From assembly GCA_015661715.1 (NCBI GenBank), contig DQVN01000143.1, positions 1 through 27,927 of the forward strand: DNA of 27,927 nucleotides, in the 5' to 3' direction. Within the stretch, counting starts at the first letter, position 1. Each line of letters begins with the position of its first letter. Positions 1 to 9,748 of this stretch are shown piece by piece. Source of the stretch: Sulfurivirga caldicuralii (GTDB lineage Bacteria; Pseudomonadota; Gammaproteobacteria; Thiomicrospirales; Thiomicrospiraceae). The position numbers and the translations under genes were made by a program. The notes beneath the pieces are model-generated. The model did no database searches. It saw only the letters and a list, made by a program, of their open reading frames with translations, and had not been told where the DNA came from.

Positions 1-1
1 T

Positions 2-1141
2 GAAGCGGCCAAGGCGTTCGTTGCCCCTTTGACGCTCCAGGCCCTCTCGGGGCGGCCGGTACGGGATAGCCTGTTTGACTTGAGCCAGGAAAACGTCATG
101 GGACATATTGAGTTGGCGCGCTGGGCGGAAGCGGTGGTGGTGGCGCCGGCGAGCGCGGACTTCATCGCCCGTTTGCGCGCTGGGTTGGCGGATGATCTGC
201 TGGCCACCCTCTGTTTGGCCACCGAGGCGCCGCTGGTGCTGGCGCCGGCCATGAACCGCATCATGTGGGCGCATCCGGCCACGCAGGAGAATCTGGCCGT
301 GTTGCGGGCGCGGGGTGTGCGGATTCTGCCCCCGGAAAGTGGTGAGCAGGCCTGTGGCGAGGTGGGGGAAGGTCGCATGATGGCGCCGGAGACGATTTTT
401 GCCCAACTATGGGGGGAAAAGGGGCTGTTTTCTGCAGCAAAGCATGACGGACTCATGGCGGAAAACGCAGCACCATTCTGGCGCGGTAAGCAGGTGGTGG
501 TAACGGCCGGGCCGACTGTTGAGCCCATTGATCCGGTACGCTTTATCGCCAATCGCAGCTCTGGACGCATGGGCTTTGCCCTGGCGGAAAAACTGGCGGC
601 GGTCGGGGCGCGGGTCATACTGATTGCCGGGCCGGTACATTTGCCCACCCCGGAGGGTGTGGTGCGGGTAGATGTGACGACCGCCGAGCAGATGCATGCG
701 GCGGTGATGGAAGCTTTGGAGAATACGGATGTCTTGATCGGCGCTGCGGCCGTGGCCGATTGGCGCGTGGCCCACCCTGCCGCCCAGAAGCTGAAGAAAC
801 AGCCGGGGCAGCAGCAGTTGCAACTGACACTGGTGCGCAATCCGGATATTCTGGCGGAGGTGTCACGCAGCAGACAGCGTCCTGCGCTGGTGGTGGGCTT
901 TGCCGCCGAAACAGAACAGGTGCTGGCCCATGCCCGGGCCAAGCTGGCGCAGAAGGGTGTGGACATGCTTATCGCCAACGAGGTGGGTGAGGACAAGGCG
1001 TTTGGCCAGCCGGACAATGCCTGCTGGCTGCTGCACCGGGATGGGCGGGAGCAGTTTTTTCCCCGTCAGCCCAAGGCGGCCCTGGCACAAGCACTGATTG
1101 AACAGATTGCACACTGGAGCCAAGATGAAACCGACCGTTGA
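2..1141 (+). CDS. coaBC: Bifunctional phosphopantothenoylcysteine decarboxylase / phosphopantothenate-cysteine ligase, 5' partial
   Basis: This enzyme makes 4'-phosphopantetheine in coenzyme A synthesis: CoaB ligates cysteine to phosphopantothenate and CoaC decarboxylates the product. The frame is open from the window edge and begins [15 protein letters not shown], which corresponds to about residue 40 of E. coli CoaBC. The FMN-binding N-terminus is therefore outside the window, and the TTG at 29 is not the start. The decarboxylase half shows the catalytic His in [29 protein letters not shown] and the active-site Cys in [13 protein letters not shown]. The ligase half starts near position 490 with [24 protein letters not shown] and keeps the KLKKQ lysine and VVGFAAET. 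The stop overlaps the start of dut by 17 nt. The coaBC-dut-algC-argB order is also found in Pseudomonas. Confidence 0.96.
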   Translation, partial: EAAKAFVAPLTLQALSGRPVRDSLFDLSQENVMGHIELARWAEAVVVAPASADFIARLRAGLADDLLATLCLATEAPLVLAPAMNRIMWAHPATQENLAVLRARGVRILPPESGEQACGEVGEGRMMAPETIFAQLWGEKGLFSAAKHDGLMAENAAPFWRGKQVVVTAGPTVEPIDPVRFIANRSSGRMGFALAEKLAAVGARVILIAGPVHLPTPEGVVRVDVTTAEQMHAAVMEALENTDVLIGAAAVADWRVAHPAAQKLKKQPGQQQLQLTLVRNPDILAEVSRSRQRPALVVGFAAETEQVLAHARAKLAQKGVDMLIANEVGEDKAFGQPDNACWLLHRDGREQFFPRQPKAALAQALIEQIAHWSQDETDR

Positions 1142-1586
1142 ATACAAGATTATCGATAAACGATTGGGCAATGAGATTCCCCTGCCTCACTATGCCACCG
1201 AGGGGGCGGCAGGTATGGACTTGCGCGCCTGTATTGATCAGCCGCAGGTGCTGCACCCGGGGCAGACGGTGCTAATCGGCACCGGCATTGCCATCTGGTT
1301 GCGGGATCCAGGTTATGTGGGCATTGTGGTGCCTCGCTCCGGGCTGGGATACAAACACGGCATTGTGCTGGGTAATTTGGTGGGGGTGATCGACTCGGAT
1401 TACCAGGGTGAGATCAAGGTGCCCTTGTGGAACCGCACGGACAAGCCCTATACCATCGAAGTGGGGGAGCGTATTGCCCAGTATCTGGTGATGCCGGTGG
1501 TGCACCCGATGCTGGTGGAGGTGGCGGATTTTTCCGCCACCAGCCGGCGGGGTGAAGGGGGCTTCGGCTCGACGGGCGCAAAATAG
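1125..1586 (+). CDS. dut: Deoxyuridine 5'-triphosphate nucleotidohydrolase (dUTPase)
   Basis: dUTPase hydrolyses dUTP to dUMP and pyrophosphate, which keeps uracil out of DNA and supplies dTMP synthesis. The 153-residue length is normal for the trimeric bacterial family. All five motifs are visible: AAGMDLRA (I), PRSGLG (II), [17 protein letters not shown] (III), [12 protein letters not shown] (IV) and the glycine-rich C-terminal arm [11 protein letters not shown] (V). I chose ATG 1125 (MKPTVEYKI) because it aligns with family N-termini and has GGAG at 1116-1119. An upstream in-frame ATG at 1098 would add nine residues that look like coaBC sequence read in another frame. The overlap with coaBC suggests translational coupling. 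Confidence 0.96.
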   Translation: MKPTVEYKIIDKRLGNEIPLPHYATEGAAGMDLRACIDQPQVLHPGQTVLIGTGIAIWLRDPGYVGIVVPRSGLGYKHGIVLGNLVGVIDSDYQGEIKVPLWNRTDKPYTIEVGERIAQYLVMPVVHPMLVEVADFSATSRRGEGGFGSTGAK

Positions 1587-1589
1587 GGG

Positions 1590-2975
1590 ATGACTATGCA
1601 GATTGATGCCGATATTTTTCGTGCCTATGACATTCGCGGTGTGGTGGACCAGGGGTTGACGCCGGAAAGTGTTGCGCTGATTGGGCGGGCATTGGGTTCC
1701 GCCGTGCGCGCGGCCGGCGAGGAGACGTTGATCGTGGGGAGGGATGGGCGACTGTCCGGCCCCACGCTTTCTTCAGCGCTGATGGCGGGCGCGCGCGCAG
1801 CCGGGGTGAATGTGGTGGATCTAGGTTGTGTCACCACGCCTATGGTTTACTGGGCTGCAGCCACCACCCCCGGGGTGTCCAGTTGCGCTGTGGTCACCGG
1901 CTCCCATAATCCGTCGGAATATAACGGGATCAAGATGGTGGTGGCGGGGGATGCCCTTTCGGGCGATGCCATTGAGGCATTGCGTCATCGCATTGAAAAC
2001 GGTGATTTTACTGCGGGTGAAGGTAATTATGCAGCGCGGGAAATTGCCCAGGCCTATATTGAGGATATTGCCAGCAAAATCCATTTACAGCGCCCGTTAA
2101 AGGTGGTGGTGGATGCGGGTAATGGGGTGGCGGGGGCTTATGCCCCGGCGGTGCTGCGCGCCATTGGCTGTGAGGTGGTCGAGCTGTATTGCGATGTGGA
2201 TGGTACCTTTCCCCACCACCATCCGGATCCGGCCAAACCGCAGAATCTGACTGATATGATTGAGCGGGTCAAGACAGAGGGTGCGGATCTGGGATTGGCG
2301 TTCGATGGAGATGGCGACCGCTGTGGCGTGGTGGATGAGCAGGGCAACCTGCTCTATGCCGACCGGCAGATGATGCTGTATGCCTGTGATGTGCTGCGCC
2401 GGAAACCGGGGGGCACGGTTATTTACGATGTGAAATGCACCAGTCTGTTGGCGCGTGAAATCGAGCGGTGCGGGGGCGTTCCTTTGATGTGGCGCACCGG
2501 CCACAGCTTGATTAAAAAGAAAATGAAGCAGACTGGCGCCGTGCTGGCGGGGGAGATGTCCGGTCACATTTTCTTCAATGAGCGCTGGTACGGGTTTGAC
2601 GATGGTATTTACACCGCCGCGCGCATGTGTGAAATCATCGCCGCCCAGCAGCAGCCTGCCAGTGCCGTGTTTGCCCGCTTGCCCAACGCCTTTAATACAC
2701 CGGAGCTGGAGCTGACATTTGATCGGTTCGGCGAGCATTTCGCATTTATGGAAAAGCTCAAGGCCTGCGCTGATTTTGCCGACGGCAGCGTGTTTGATCT
2801 GGACGGCATCCGGGTGGACTTCGAGGATGGGTGGGGGCTGGTGCGTCCCTCCAATACCACACCGGTGTTGGTGCTGCGCTTTGAGGGCCAGACACCGGAG
2901 GCGCGGGCGCGCATCAAACGCCGTTTTGCCGACTGGATCAAACGGGTGGATCCAGACAGAACACTGCCGTTGTGA
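1590..2975 (+). CDS. algC: Phosphomannomutase / phosphoglucomutase
   Basis: This alpha-D-phosphohexomutase interconverts hexose 6- and 1-phosphates (mannose and glucose) for LPS, exopolysaccharide and rhamnose precursors. At 461 residues it is the size of Pseudomonas AlgC. Domain 1 has FRAYDIRG (10-17) and the phosphoserine loop TGSHNPSEYNG, with catalytic Ser105. Domain 2 has the Mg-binding DGDGDR (239-244). Domain 3 has the sugar-recognition GEMSGH. The C-terminal domain has the phosphate-binding RPSNTTPVLVLRFE. The gene starts 3 nt after the dut stop; a second in-frame ATG at 1596 is an alternative. Its place between dut and argB supports the AlgC name over a plain GlmM or ManB paralogue. 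Confidence 0.93.
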   Translation: MTMQIDADIFRAYDIRGVVDQGLTPESVALIGRALGSAVRAAGEETLIVGRDGRLSGPTLSSALMAGARAAGVNVVDLGCVTTPMVYWAAATTPGVSSCAVVTGSHNPSEYNGIKMVVAGDALSGDAIEALRHRIENGDFTAGEGNYAAREIAQAYIEDIASKIHLQRPLKVVVDAGNGVAGAYAPAVLRAIGCEVVELYCDVDGTFPHHHPDPAKPQNLTDMIERVKTEGADLGLAFDGDGDRCGVVDEQGNLLYADRQMMLYACDVLRRKPGGTVIYDVKCTSLLAREIERCGGVPLMWRTGHSLIKKKMKQTGAVLAGEMSGHIFFNERWYGFDDGIYTAARMCEIIAAQQQPASAVFARLPNAFNTPELELTFDRFGEHFAFMEKLKACADFADGSVFDLDGIRVDFEDGWGLVRPSNTTPVLVLRFEGQTPEARARIKRRFADWIKRVDPDRTLPL

Positions 2976-2977
2976 CC

Positions 2978-3206
2978 ATGGGTGATATGCGGATTTACGA
3001 GAATGGCCAGCGCCAGATTGAGGTGCGGCTGCGGCGGAGACCGTGTGGCTGATCCGGTAACCGATGGCAGCCCTGTTTGGGCGGGATATAAAGACCATGG
3101 GTAAGCCTATCGCCCATATATTTGCGACCACTACTGCAGATGGTAAGACGGATCAGGAAGGGCGCGCCAATCTGGATGTCATGATGTTCGTCGGTTATTG
3201 GGTGAA

Positions 3207-3216
<10 letters not shown>
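2978..3216 (+). pseudogene. Decayed remnant of a RhuM-family (virulence RhuM, PF13310) gene
   Basis: The algC-argB gap holds a broken reading frame. From ATG 2978 (or 2987) it reads RIYENGQRQIEVRL, which matches how RhuM-family proteins begin. The match then jumps one frame near 3035 and continues ETVWLIR, stop (TAA 3058-3060), PMAALFGRDIKTMGKPIAHIFA. After a shortened middle it ends NLDVMMFVGYWVKRL, stop at 3214-3216. Typical members read ETVWLTQxQMAxLFxRDxKTIxKHIxNIF and later YNLDVIISVGYRVKS. The segment therefore looks like a frameshifted, stop-containing and internally deleted N-terminal piece of a ~330-residue family. The assignment rests on remembered family consensus, not an alignment. 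Confidence 0.68.
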
Positions 3217-4176
<960 letters not shown>

Positions 4177-4179
4177 TCC

Positions 4180-4950
4180 GTGGATTTCTGGCTGGAGCAA
4201 CTGCTGCTGTTTGTTGTCGCCTTGACGGCGAATTTTTTCTCTGCATTGGCCGGTGGCGGTGCGGGTTTATTGCAGTTGCCGGCGTTACTGTTTCTAGGGC
4301 TGCCGTTCGCCCTGGCGCTGGCCACCCATAAGGTGGCCAGCGTGTTCCTGGGGTTGGGGGCTACGGCACGGCATCTGCGTGCTGCCCAATATGACTGGCG
4401 CTTTGCCGCCTATATTCTGGCCGCGGGGGTGCCGGGTGTCGTCACCGGGGCGCTGATAATCCTGCATATTCCCGACCATATTGCCCAACTGGCGTTGGGA
4501 ATCCTTACCCTGGGGCTGGGTCTCTATTCTGCGTTCAAGCCGCAACTGGGGCTGGTCAGTGAACCGCGTCATCGCGATCTGCCCGGCATGATCACAGGTG
4601 CTTTGGTGTTGTGGCTGATCGGCACGCTCAATGGATCGCTGACCTCCGGCACGGGGTTGTTTGTCACCCTGTTTCTGGTGCGCTGGTTTGGCTTGGACTA
4701 TAAGACAGCGGTGAGCTATACCCTGATTCTGGTGGGTATTGTGTGGAATGGTGTCGGGGCGCTTGCGTTGGGAGTGCAGGGGGCTATCCGCTGGGACTGG
4801 TTGCCGGCGCTGATTGCCGGTTCACTCATCGGCGGCTATCTGGGCGCCCATCTGTCCATTGTCAAGGGCAACCGGCTGGTCAAGCGCGCCTTTGAGACCA
4901 TGACCATTCTGGTGGGGCTGGCGCTGATTGGGCGTGGTTTTCAACCATGA
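4180..4950 (+). CDS. TSUP-family membrane transporter (TauE/SafE-like)
   Basis: This is a 256-residue polytopic inner-membrane protein of the sulfite exporter TauE/SafE (TSUP, DUF81) family. The sequence shows about seven or eight hydrophobic helices in two related halves. The first half has the family-typical FFSALAGGGAGLLQLPALLFLGLPFALALATHK. The second half has GTLNGSLTSGTGLFVTLFLVRWFGLDYKTAVSYTL. Members export or import small organic or sulfur anions; the substrate cannot be read from sequence. The start is GTG 4180, only 3 nt after the argB stop, so it is probably co-transcribed with argB. Its last 10 bp overlap the end of the convergent msrA. Confidence 0.88.
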   Translation: MDFWLEQLLLFVVALTANFFSALAGGGAGLLQLPALLFLGLPFALALATHKVASVFLGLGATARHLRAAQYDWRFAAYILAAGVPGVVTGALIILHIPDHIAQLALGILTLGLGLYSAFKPQLGLVSEPRHRDLPGMITGALVLWLIGTLNGSLTSGTGLFVTLFLVRWFGLDYKTAVSYTLILVGIVWNGVGALALGVQGAIRWDWLPALIAGSLIGGYLGAHLSIVKGNRLVKRAFETMTILVGLALIGRGFQP

Positions 4951-5420
4951 CAGCCGCCTCTGATACCCCGGCGGGCAAAGTATTTTTGATGAGCGGCTTC
5001 GGCTGGCCAGAAAGGATAATCATCCGCCGGACACAGCTGGGTGACGATGGGGCGGGAAAACCGCTGGGACCAGTGGGTAATGGCCTGTTCCGCCAGGGTT
5101 TTCTGCAGTGTTGAGGTATAGAAAATGGCGCTTCGGTATTGGCTGCCGATATCCGGACCTTGACGGTTGAGCTGGGTGGGGTCGTGCATGCGGAAAAATT
5201 GATCCAGCAGATAGGCGTAGTCCAGTTGCTGAGGGTCAAACACCACCTTGACCGTTTCGGCATGGCCGGTGGTGCCGCTGCATACCTGGGCATAGGTGGG
5301 ATTGGGCAGATCACCACCCATATAGCCCACTTCTGTCTCCACCACACCGGGGATCTGGTCAAAGCGGTATTGCACGCCCCAGAAACAGCCAGCGGCAAAG
5401 TAAGCGGTCTCTTTTTCCAT
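4941..5420 (-). CDS. msrA: Peptide methionine sulfoxide reductase MsrA
   Basis: MsrA reduces methionine-S-sulfoxide in oxidised proteins and as the free amino acid. The 159-residue protein has the catalytic GCFWG motif (Cys12 is the nucleophile), the substrate-binding VETEVGYMGG, YAQVCSGTTGHAE and the Asp/Tyr region FFRMHDPTQLNRQGPDIGSQYRSAIF. A C-terminal GGCHG supplies a likely resolving cysteine. ATG 5420 is chosen because MEKETAYFAAGCFWG fits family N-termini. The open frame extends far upstream only because it runs across the end of nnr in another frame. It begins 5 nt after the nnr stop and is the last gene of the long minus-strand run. Confidence 0.95.
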   Translation of the reverse strand: MEKETAYFAAGCFWGVQYRFDQIPGVVETEVGYMGGDLPNPTYAQVCSGTTGHAETVKVVFDPQQLDYAYLLDQFFRMHDPTQLNRQGPDIGSQYRSAIFYTSTLQKTLAEQAITHWSQRFSRPIVTQLCPADDYPFWPAEAAHQKYFARRGIRGGCHG

Positions 5421-5425
5421 CGTTT

Positions 5426-6871
5426 CTATCCCATCTGATGCTGAATGAATGGCAGCAATTGTATTGGGTTCAGCCCGGTTTGTCCGTGCCGGGCAGCGGC
5501 CAGATCGGCGGCTTGGCCATGCAGGCAGACGCCTGTGCTGGCGGCGTGCATGGGGGATAAACCCTGGGCCAACAGGGCGGTGATCACCCCGGTGAGTACA
5601 TCGCCCATGCCGCCGGTGGCCATGCCGGCATTGCCCTGGGCGCACAGCAGGATCTGGTGGCCATCGCAGATGAGGGTGCCCGCTCCTTTGAGCACACTCA
5701 CACCGCCATAGCGTTGTTGCAGCGCCTGTACTGCGCCCAGGCGGTCAGCTTGTACCTGAGCCACAGTCCAGCCCAATAACCGGGCCGCTTCGCCCGGATG
5801 GGGGGTCAGTATCCACCGATCTGAGCGGGTCGGGGTTTGCGCTAACAGATTGAGGGCGTCCGCATCCAGCACACACGGGGTATTGCGCTGCAGTAGCTGG
5901 CGTTGCAGGTTGCGCGCCCAGTCATCCTGCCCCAGGCCGGGGCCCAGGCCCAAGGCATCCGCCTGACTCAGCAGATCCGCGGTGGGGGTGCCATAGGGCA
6001 TGAGAGCAGGGTTGGCGGCCAGCAGGGCGCTGTGGTGTTCATCGCGTGTGATCACCTTGGTCAGTCCGGCGCCACTGTGCAGTGCGCCCAGGGCGGCCAG
6101 GATAATCGCCCCGCCCATGTGGTGATTGCCGCCGATCAGCAGGGCTGTGCCAGCGCTGCCTTTGTGGGCATGGGCCGGGCGTTGCGGCAGTTGGCAGTCA
6201 GCCAGGGTGATCAGCTGGGCGGTAGGCGGGAGCTGGGCATAGACTTCATCGGGTACCTTCAGGTCGTGGAAATGAATCTGACCGCTGTATTCCCGTCCGG
6301 CCTCCATATACAGGCCGGGTTTGTGGCTGATAAAGGTGGCGGTATGGCTGGCACGCACGCCCACGCCCAGGATGCGGCCGCTGTCAGCGTGCAGCCCGGA
6401 GGGGATGTCCAGCGCCAGCACCGGTTTGTCCGCGGCATTGATGGCTTCAATGGCGGTGGCATAGTCTCCTTCCACCTTGCGGTCCAAGCCTGTGCCCAAA
6501 AGAGCGTCCACGATCAGGTCGGCGTCCTGCAACAGCGGAGCATCAAAAGGCAGCCCGCCGAGCCCCAAATCGGCGAGTTCGTGGAGCAGGGTCAGGGCAT
6601 CGCCACGGATTTTAGCGGTGGTGCCCAACTGCATGATATGCACATCCATTCCGGCCAGATGGGCATATTGGGCCAGGGCAAAACCGTCGCCGCCATTATT
6701 GCCCACGCCGCAGACCACCACCAGCCTCCGGGCATGGGGAAACTGGCGACGCAGCACATCAAAGGCGAAGAAGGCCGCCCGCTTCATCAGCAGCACCCCG
6801 GGCAGTCCGGCCTGCGCCATGGCCAGGCGGTCTAAGGTTCGACTCTGTTCAGCGGTGTACAGGGGTTTCAT
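5426..6871 (-). CDS. nnr: Bifunctional NAD(P)H-hydrate repair enzyme (epimerase plus ADP/ATP-dependent dehydratase)
   Basis: Nnr repairs hydrated NADH and NADPH. The N-terminal YjeF_N epimerase interconverts the R and S forms, and the C-terminal ribokinase-like domain dehydrates the S form. The 481-residue protein has [17 protein letters not shown] and [13 protein letters not shown] with DIPSGLHAD in the N-terminal half (to about 215). In the C-terminal half it has [44 protein letters not shown] and the nucleotide-binding [17 protein letters not shown]. The start is ATG 6871, which overlaps the uppP stop as ATGA. A GTG at 6883 would add four residues. E. coli names this gene yjeF/nnr. Here it lies between uppP and msrA, all likely co-transcribed. 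Confidence 0.95.
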   Translation of the reverse strand: MKPLYTAEQSRTLDRLAMAQAGLPGVLLMKRAAFFAFDVLRRQFPHARRLVVVCGVGNNGGDGFALAQYAHLAGMDVHIMQLGTTAKIRGDALTLLHELADLGLGGLPFDAPLLQDADLIVDALLGTGLDRKVEGDYATAIEAINAADKPVLALDIPSGLHADSGRILGVGVRASHTATFISHKPGLYMEAGREYSGQIHFHDLKVPDEVYAQLPPTAQLITLADCQLPQRPAHAHKGSAGTALLIGGNHHMGGAIILAALGALHSGAGLTKVITRDEHHSALLAANPALMPYGTPTADLLSQADALGLGPGLGQDDWARNLQRQLLQRNTPCVLDADALNLLAQTPTRSDRWILTPHPGEAARLLGWTVAQVQADRLGAVQALQQRYGGVSVLKGAGTLICDGHQILLCAQGNAGMATGGMGDVLTGVITALLAQGLSPMHAASTGVCLHGQAADLAAARHGQTGLNPIQLLPFIQHQMG

Positions 6872-7635
6872 GCGTAGAGCCACAGGAGCATCAGTCCAAA
6901 GACAATACGATACCAGCCAAAAGCGCGAAAGGTGAAGCGCTGCAAAAACATCAGCAGCAGTTTCATGGTCAGCCAGGCGGTAATGAAGGCCACCACAAAG
7001 CCTACGGTCAGCGGCGCCCAGCCGTTGCGTTGGAAGTCCTCGAAGTGCCCGATCAGATCAAAACCGGCCGCGGCTGCCAGCACCGGTAAGGCCAGGAGAA
7101 ACGAGAATTCCGCCGCGCTTTTGCGATCCAGCCCCACCGCCAGGGCGCCAATCATGGAGGCGCCGGCCCGGCTGGTGCCGGGGATCAGGGCAAAAGCCTG
7201 CGCCAGGCCGATGAAAACGGCCTGTTTCAGGCTGATCTGCTCAAGCGTGCGGGTGCGGTGGGCGCCCTCTGTGTAGAGGGCTTCCGCCATGAGAAACACC
7301 ACTCCGCCGACAATAAACATGATCGCAACTGTCTGCAGAGTAAAGGCGGCTTTGATGGTGTCATGAAACAGCAACCCCAGGGCACCGATGGGGATAAAGG
7401 CGATGGCCACCTTGAGCCACAGATCAAGATGGCGCAGTGAAAATTTATCGTGATAGTGGCTGACGACGGCCAAAATGGCGGCCAGTTGGATAATCACCTC
7501 GAAAGCCTTATTCTCAGCGCTCTGTTCCAACCCCAGCCATTCGGCCACAATAATCAGATGGCCGGTGGAAGAGATGGGCAGAAACTCCGTCAGCCCTTCA
7601 ATCAGCCCCAGCACGGCCGCCTGCAATAGATCCAT
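6868..7635 (-). CDS. uppP: Undecaprenyl-diphosphatase UppP (BacA family)
   Basis: This integral membrane phosphatase converts undecaprenyl diphosphate to undecaprenyl phosphate, recycling the lipid carrier for peptidoglycan and O-antigen. Loss or excess changes bacitracin sensitivity. The 255-residue protein has both family signatures: [19 protein letters not shown] near the N-terminus (acidic residues E13 and E17, His26) and [10 protein letters not shown] in the second half, with about eight hydrophobic helices. The start is ATG 7635, with AGGGGG 4-5 nt upstream. That Shine-Dalgarno lies inside the palindrome GGGGGACCCC and next to an AT-rich inverted repeat (see separate entry). It is the first gene after the only sizeable gap (74 nt) in the minus-strand run. 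Confidence 0.96.
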   Translation of the reverse strand: MDLLQAAVLGLIEGLTEFLPISSTGHLIIVAEWLGLEQSAENKAFEVIIQLAAILAVVSHYHDKFSLRHLDLWLKVAIAFIPIGALGLLFHDTIKAAFTLQTVAIMFIVGGVVFLMAEALYTEGAHRTRTLEQISLKQAVFIGLAQAFALIPGTSRAGASMIGALAVGLDRKSAAEFSFLLALPVLAAAAGFDLIGHFEDFQRNGWAPLTVGFVVAFITAWLTMKLLLMFLQRFTFRAFGWYRIVFGLMLLWLYA

Positions 7636-7706
7636 GGGGTCCCCCTAAAATTTAGACAGCGAAAATTTTACCTTGTCCCATGGGGTGAACATGGCATAGG
7701 ACAGGG
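7636..7706 (-). promoter_or_regulatory. Structured leader of uppP: two inverted repeats and a self-complementary Shine-Dalgarno
   Basis: The 74-nt gap between the methyltransferase stop and uppP is full of dyads. An AT-only repeat, TAAAATTT / AAATTTTA (7646-7653 and 7663-7670, 9-nt loop), lies right beside the Shine-Dalgarno. A second repeat pairs CCTTGTCC (7671-7678) with GGACAGGG (7699-7706), with one non-complementary position. The Shine-Dalgarno itself sits in the plus-strand palindrome GGGGTCCCCC (7636-7645). These could terminate upstream transcription, control uppP translation, or both. No T-run is present for a classical terminator. Confidence 0.35.
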
Positions 7707-7709
7707 CGT

Positions 7710-8300
7710 TTAGGCCGGTTTTTGCGCCACAATCCAGCTATAACGCCGTTTTTGGCCGTCCTGATCATCCAGCCAGCCTTCCCCGTGGACATGGATGCGC
7801 CAGGTTGCATAGGCGCGTACCAGCTCACCGCTGTGCAGGTAGTAGTCCGGGTTGCGCGGTGCGTTGCTTTGTACCGGGGCGAGGAAGGTCTGCCAGAACA
7901 GAAATCCCTCCGGTTTGACCAGGTGGCCGATGCGCGCAAAGGCTGTGCGATCCAGCCAGCGGCTGATGGCCACCACATGGAACTGTTCATCGGGCCAATG
8001 GGGCTGATTCAGATCGATGACGCGGGTTTGGATGGGTAGCTTGAAGCGGCGCGCGTAGTCGGCCAGATGCTCCATAGCCGTATCGGAAATATCCCAGGCA
8101 TAGGCGCTCAGGCCGCATTGCGCTAGATAGCGAGCATTGCCGCCCAGGCCGGCGGCCATATCCAGCGCTTTGCCCTGCAGGGGCAGCAGGCGGGTGTGTT
8201 GCCGGAGCACCCAGGCGGGTTCAGCCGGGGTGGAGAGGGTGGCGTTGCGGTATTTTTCGTTCCACTTGCGCTGATCGTCAGCTTGCATGGCAGGCCTCAT
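7710..8300 (-). CDS. Class I SAM-dependent methyltransferase, substrate unknown
   Basis: The protein is about 196 residues and has a Rossmann-fold methyltransferase core. Motif I reads ALDMAAGLGGNARYLAQCG, followed by the acidic AYAWDIS, then TRVIDLNQPHWP and FHVVAISRWLDR in the motif II-IV region. GFLFWQTFL follows as the post-core strand. It resembles the TehB-like branch of small methyltransferases, but I cannot name a substrate. ATG 8300 overlaps the trkH stop as ATGA; ATG 8288 (MQADDQRKW) is the alternative. An extension to 8384 would only read through trkH. Being coupled to trkH it is probably in the same transcript, but that does not reveal its role. Confidence 0.85.
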   Translation of the reverse strand: MRPAMQADDQRKWNEKYRNATLSTPAEPAWVLRQHTRLLPLQGKALDMAAGLGGNARYLAQCGLSAYAWDISDTAMEHLADYARRFKLPIQTRVIDLNQPHWPDEQFHVVAISRWLDRTAFARIGHLVKPEGFLFWQTFLAPVQSNAPRNPDYYLHSGELVRAYATWRIHVHGEGWLDDQDGQKRRYSWIVAQKPA

Positions 8301-9748
8301 GTGCGCCAGAAGGCGCGGGTGAAAATGACCAATAGGGTGAACAGTTCCAGCCGCCCCAGCAGCATGGCAAAGGTGAGCACCCATTTGGCTGCGTCGGGTA
8401 CGGATTGAAAGTTACTGCCCACTTCTCCCAGCCCGGGGCCCAGGTTATTGAGGGTGGCGGCCACGGCGGAAAATGCGCTCACCGCATCCAGTCCCAAGGC
8501 CATCAGCAGCAGTCCCAAAGCGGCGGAGATAAACACATACAGGGAGAAAAAGCCCCATACGGAGGTGATGACCTGCTCCGGCACAATCCGACCCCGCAGT
8601 TTCAGGGGCATGAGCGCATTGGGATGCAGCAGGCGGACGATTTCACGCATGCCCTGGCGGAATAGCAGCAGAATGCGGATCACTTTCATGCCGCCGCCGG
8701 TGGAGCCTGCCGAGCCGCCGATAAAACTCATCAGTACCAGCATGACGGGGATGAAAGCGGGCCAACTGAGATAGTCCGTGCTGGAAAAGCCGGTGGTGGT
8801 GGCCAGGGAGAGGGTCTGGAAACTGGCATAGCGCAGGGCGGTGGTCAGGCTGTCGTACACGCCGCTGCCGTACAGGTAGAGGGTACTGATGGCGATGCCG
8901 GTGAACAGAATCAGGGTGTAGGCGCGGAATTCCGCATCGCGGAAGTAAGGGGTGATGGCCAGGTGTCGCCAGGCGGCAAAATGCAAGGAAAAGTTGATGC
9001 CGGCAATAAACATGAACACCATGGCAATGATCTCGATTTCCACGCTGTTGAAGTGGCCGATGCTGGCGTCATGGGTGGAGAAGCCGCCGATGGCCACGGT
9101 GGAGAAGCTGTGGCCGATGGCATCAAACAGGTTCATGCCCGCCGCCCAGTAGGCCAGGGCGCAGGCGATGGTCAGCCAGACATAAATGAGCCACAGGGTA
9201 CGGGCGGTTTCGCTGATGCGGGGAGCCAGTTTATTGTCTTTCATCGGCCCGGGTGTTTCGGCGCGATACAGCTGCATGCCGCCGATACCCAGCATGGGCA
9301 GGATGGCCACGGCCAGAACGATGATCCCCATGCCCCCCAGCCATTGCAGTTGTTGGCGGTACCACAAAATGGCATGGGGCAGGTTGTCCAGCCCGGTAAT
9401 CACCGTGGCGCCGGTGGTGGTCAATCCGGAAAAGGATTCGAAAATGGCGTCGGTCAGGCTCAACTCAACGCCGCGGGCAAAGTGGAACGGAATGGCGCCC
9501 ACCAGCCCCAGCACTGTCCAGAAGGTGATGACCACCAGAAAACCATCTTTGATTTTCAGTTCCGCTTTTTCATGGCGCATGACCCACCACAGGCTGCCGC
9601 CGCCGATCAGGGTGGCCAACATGGTGAAGGTAAAGGCATAGAGCGCCCCGTCGCCGTAAATCAGCGCCACGGCAATGGGCGGCAGCAGGGTCAGGCTGTA
9701 GATGGTGACCAGAATGCCGATGATTTTGACAATCATCTTGGGATGCAT
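8297..9748 (-). CDS. trkH: Trk system potassium uptake protein TrkH
   Basis: TrkH is the ion-conducting subunit of the Trk K+ uptake system and works with the nucleotide-binding TrkA ring. The 483-residue protein keeps the four pore-loop repeats of the Trk/Ktr/HKT superfamily. Filter regions are visible at SGLTTTGATVITG, VAIGGFSTHDASIGHF, SLATTTGFSSTDYLSWP and NNLGPGLGEVG. The gating-loop region FIGGSAGSTGGGMKVIRI is also present. The N-terminus MHPKMIVKIIGILV resembles E. coli TrkH. ATG 9748 overlaps the trkA stop by one base (TGATG), and the 3' end overlaps the methyltransferase as ATGA. Adjacent trkA supplies its regulatory partner. Confidence 0.97.
   Translation of the reverse strand: MHPKMIVKIIGILVTIYSLTLLPPIAVALIYGDGALYAFTFTMLATLIGGGSLWWVMRHEKAELKIKDGFLVVITFWTVLGLVGAIPFHFARGVELSLTDAIFESFSGLTTTGATVITGLDNLPHAILWYRQQLQWLGGMGIIVLAVAILPMLGIGGMQLYRAETPGPMKDNKLAPRISETARTLWLIYVWLTIACALAYWAAGMNLFDAIGHSFSTVAIGGFSTHDASIGHFNSVEIEIIAMVFMFIAGINFSLHFAAWRHLAITPYFRDAEFRAYTLILFTGIAISTLYLYGSGVYDSLTTALRYASFQTLSLATTTGFSSTDYLSWPAFIPVMLVLMSFIGGSAGSTGGGMKVIRILLLFRQGMREIVRLLHPNALMPLKLRGRIVPEQVITSVWGFFSLYVFISAALGLLLMALGLDAVSAFSAVAATLNNLGPGLGEVGSNFQSVPDAAKWVLTFAMLLGRLELFTLLVIFTRAFWRT

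Noticed and set aside
4941..5645. Longer MsrA with a 75-residue N-terminal extension or fusion
   Set aside because: The extra residues are Arg/His-rich out-of-frame reading of the nnr 3' end; the MsrA domain begins at ATG 5420, 5 nt past the nnr stop.
5903..6835. Long plus-strand open frame opposite nnr (also 8963-9793, 10444-11274 and 13559-14494)
   Set aside because: The translations are Gly/Gln/His-rich shadows of well-supported minus-strand genes (nnr, trkH, trkA, ntrY), with no domains and no ribosome-binding sites of note.
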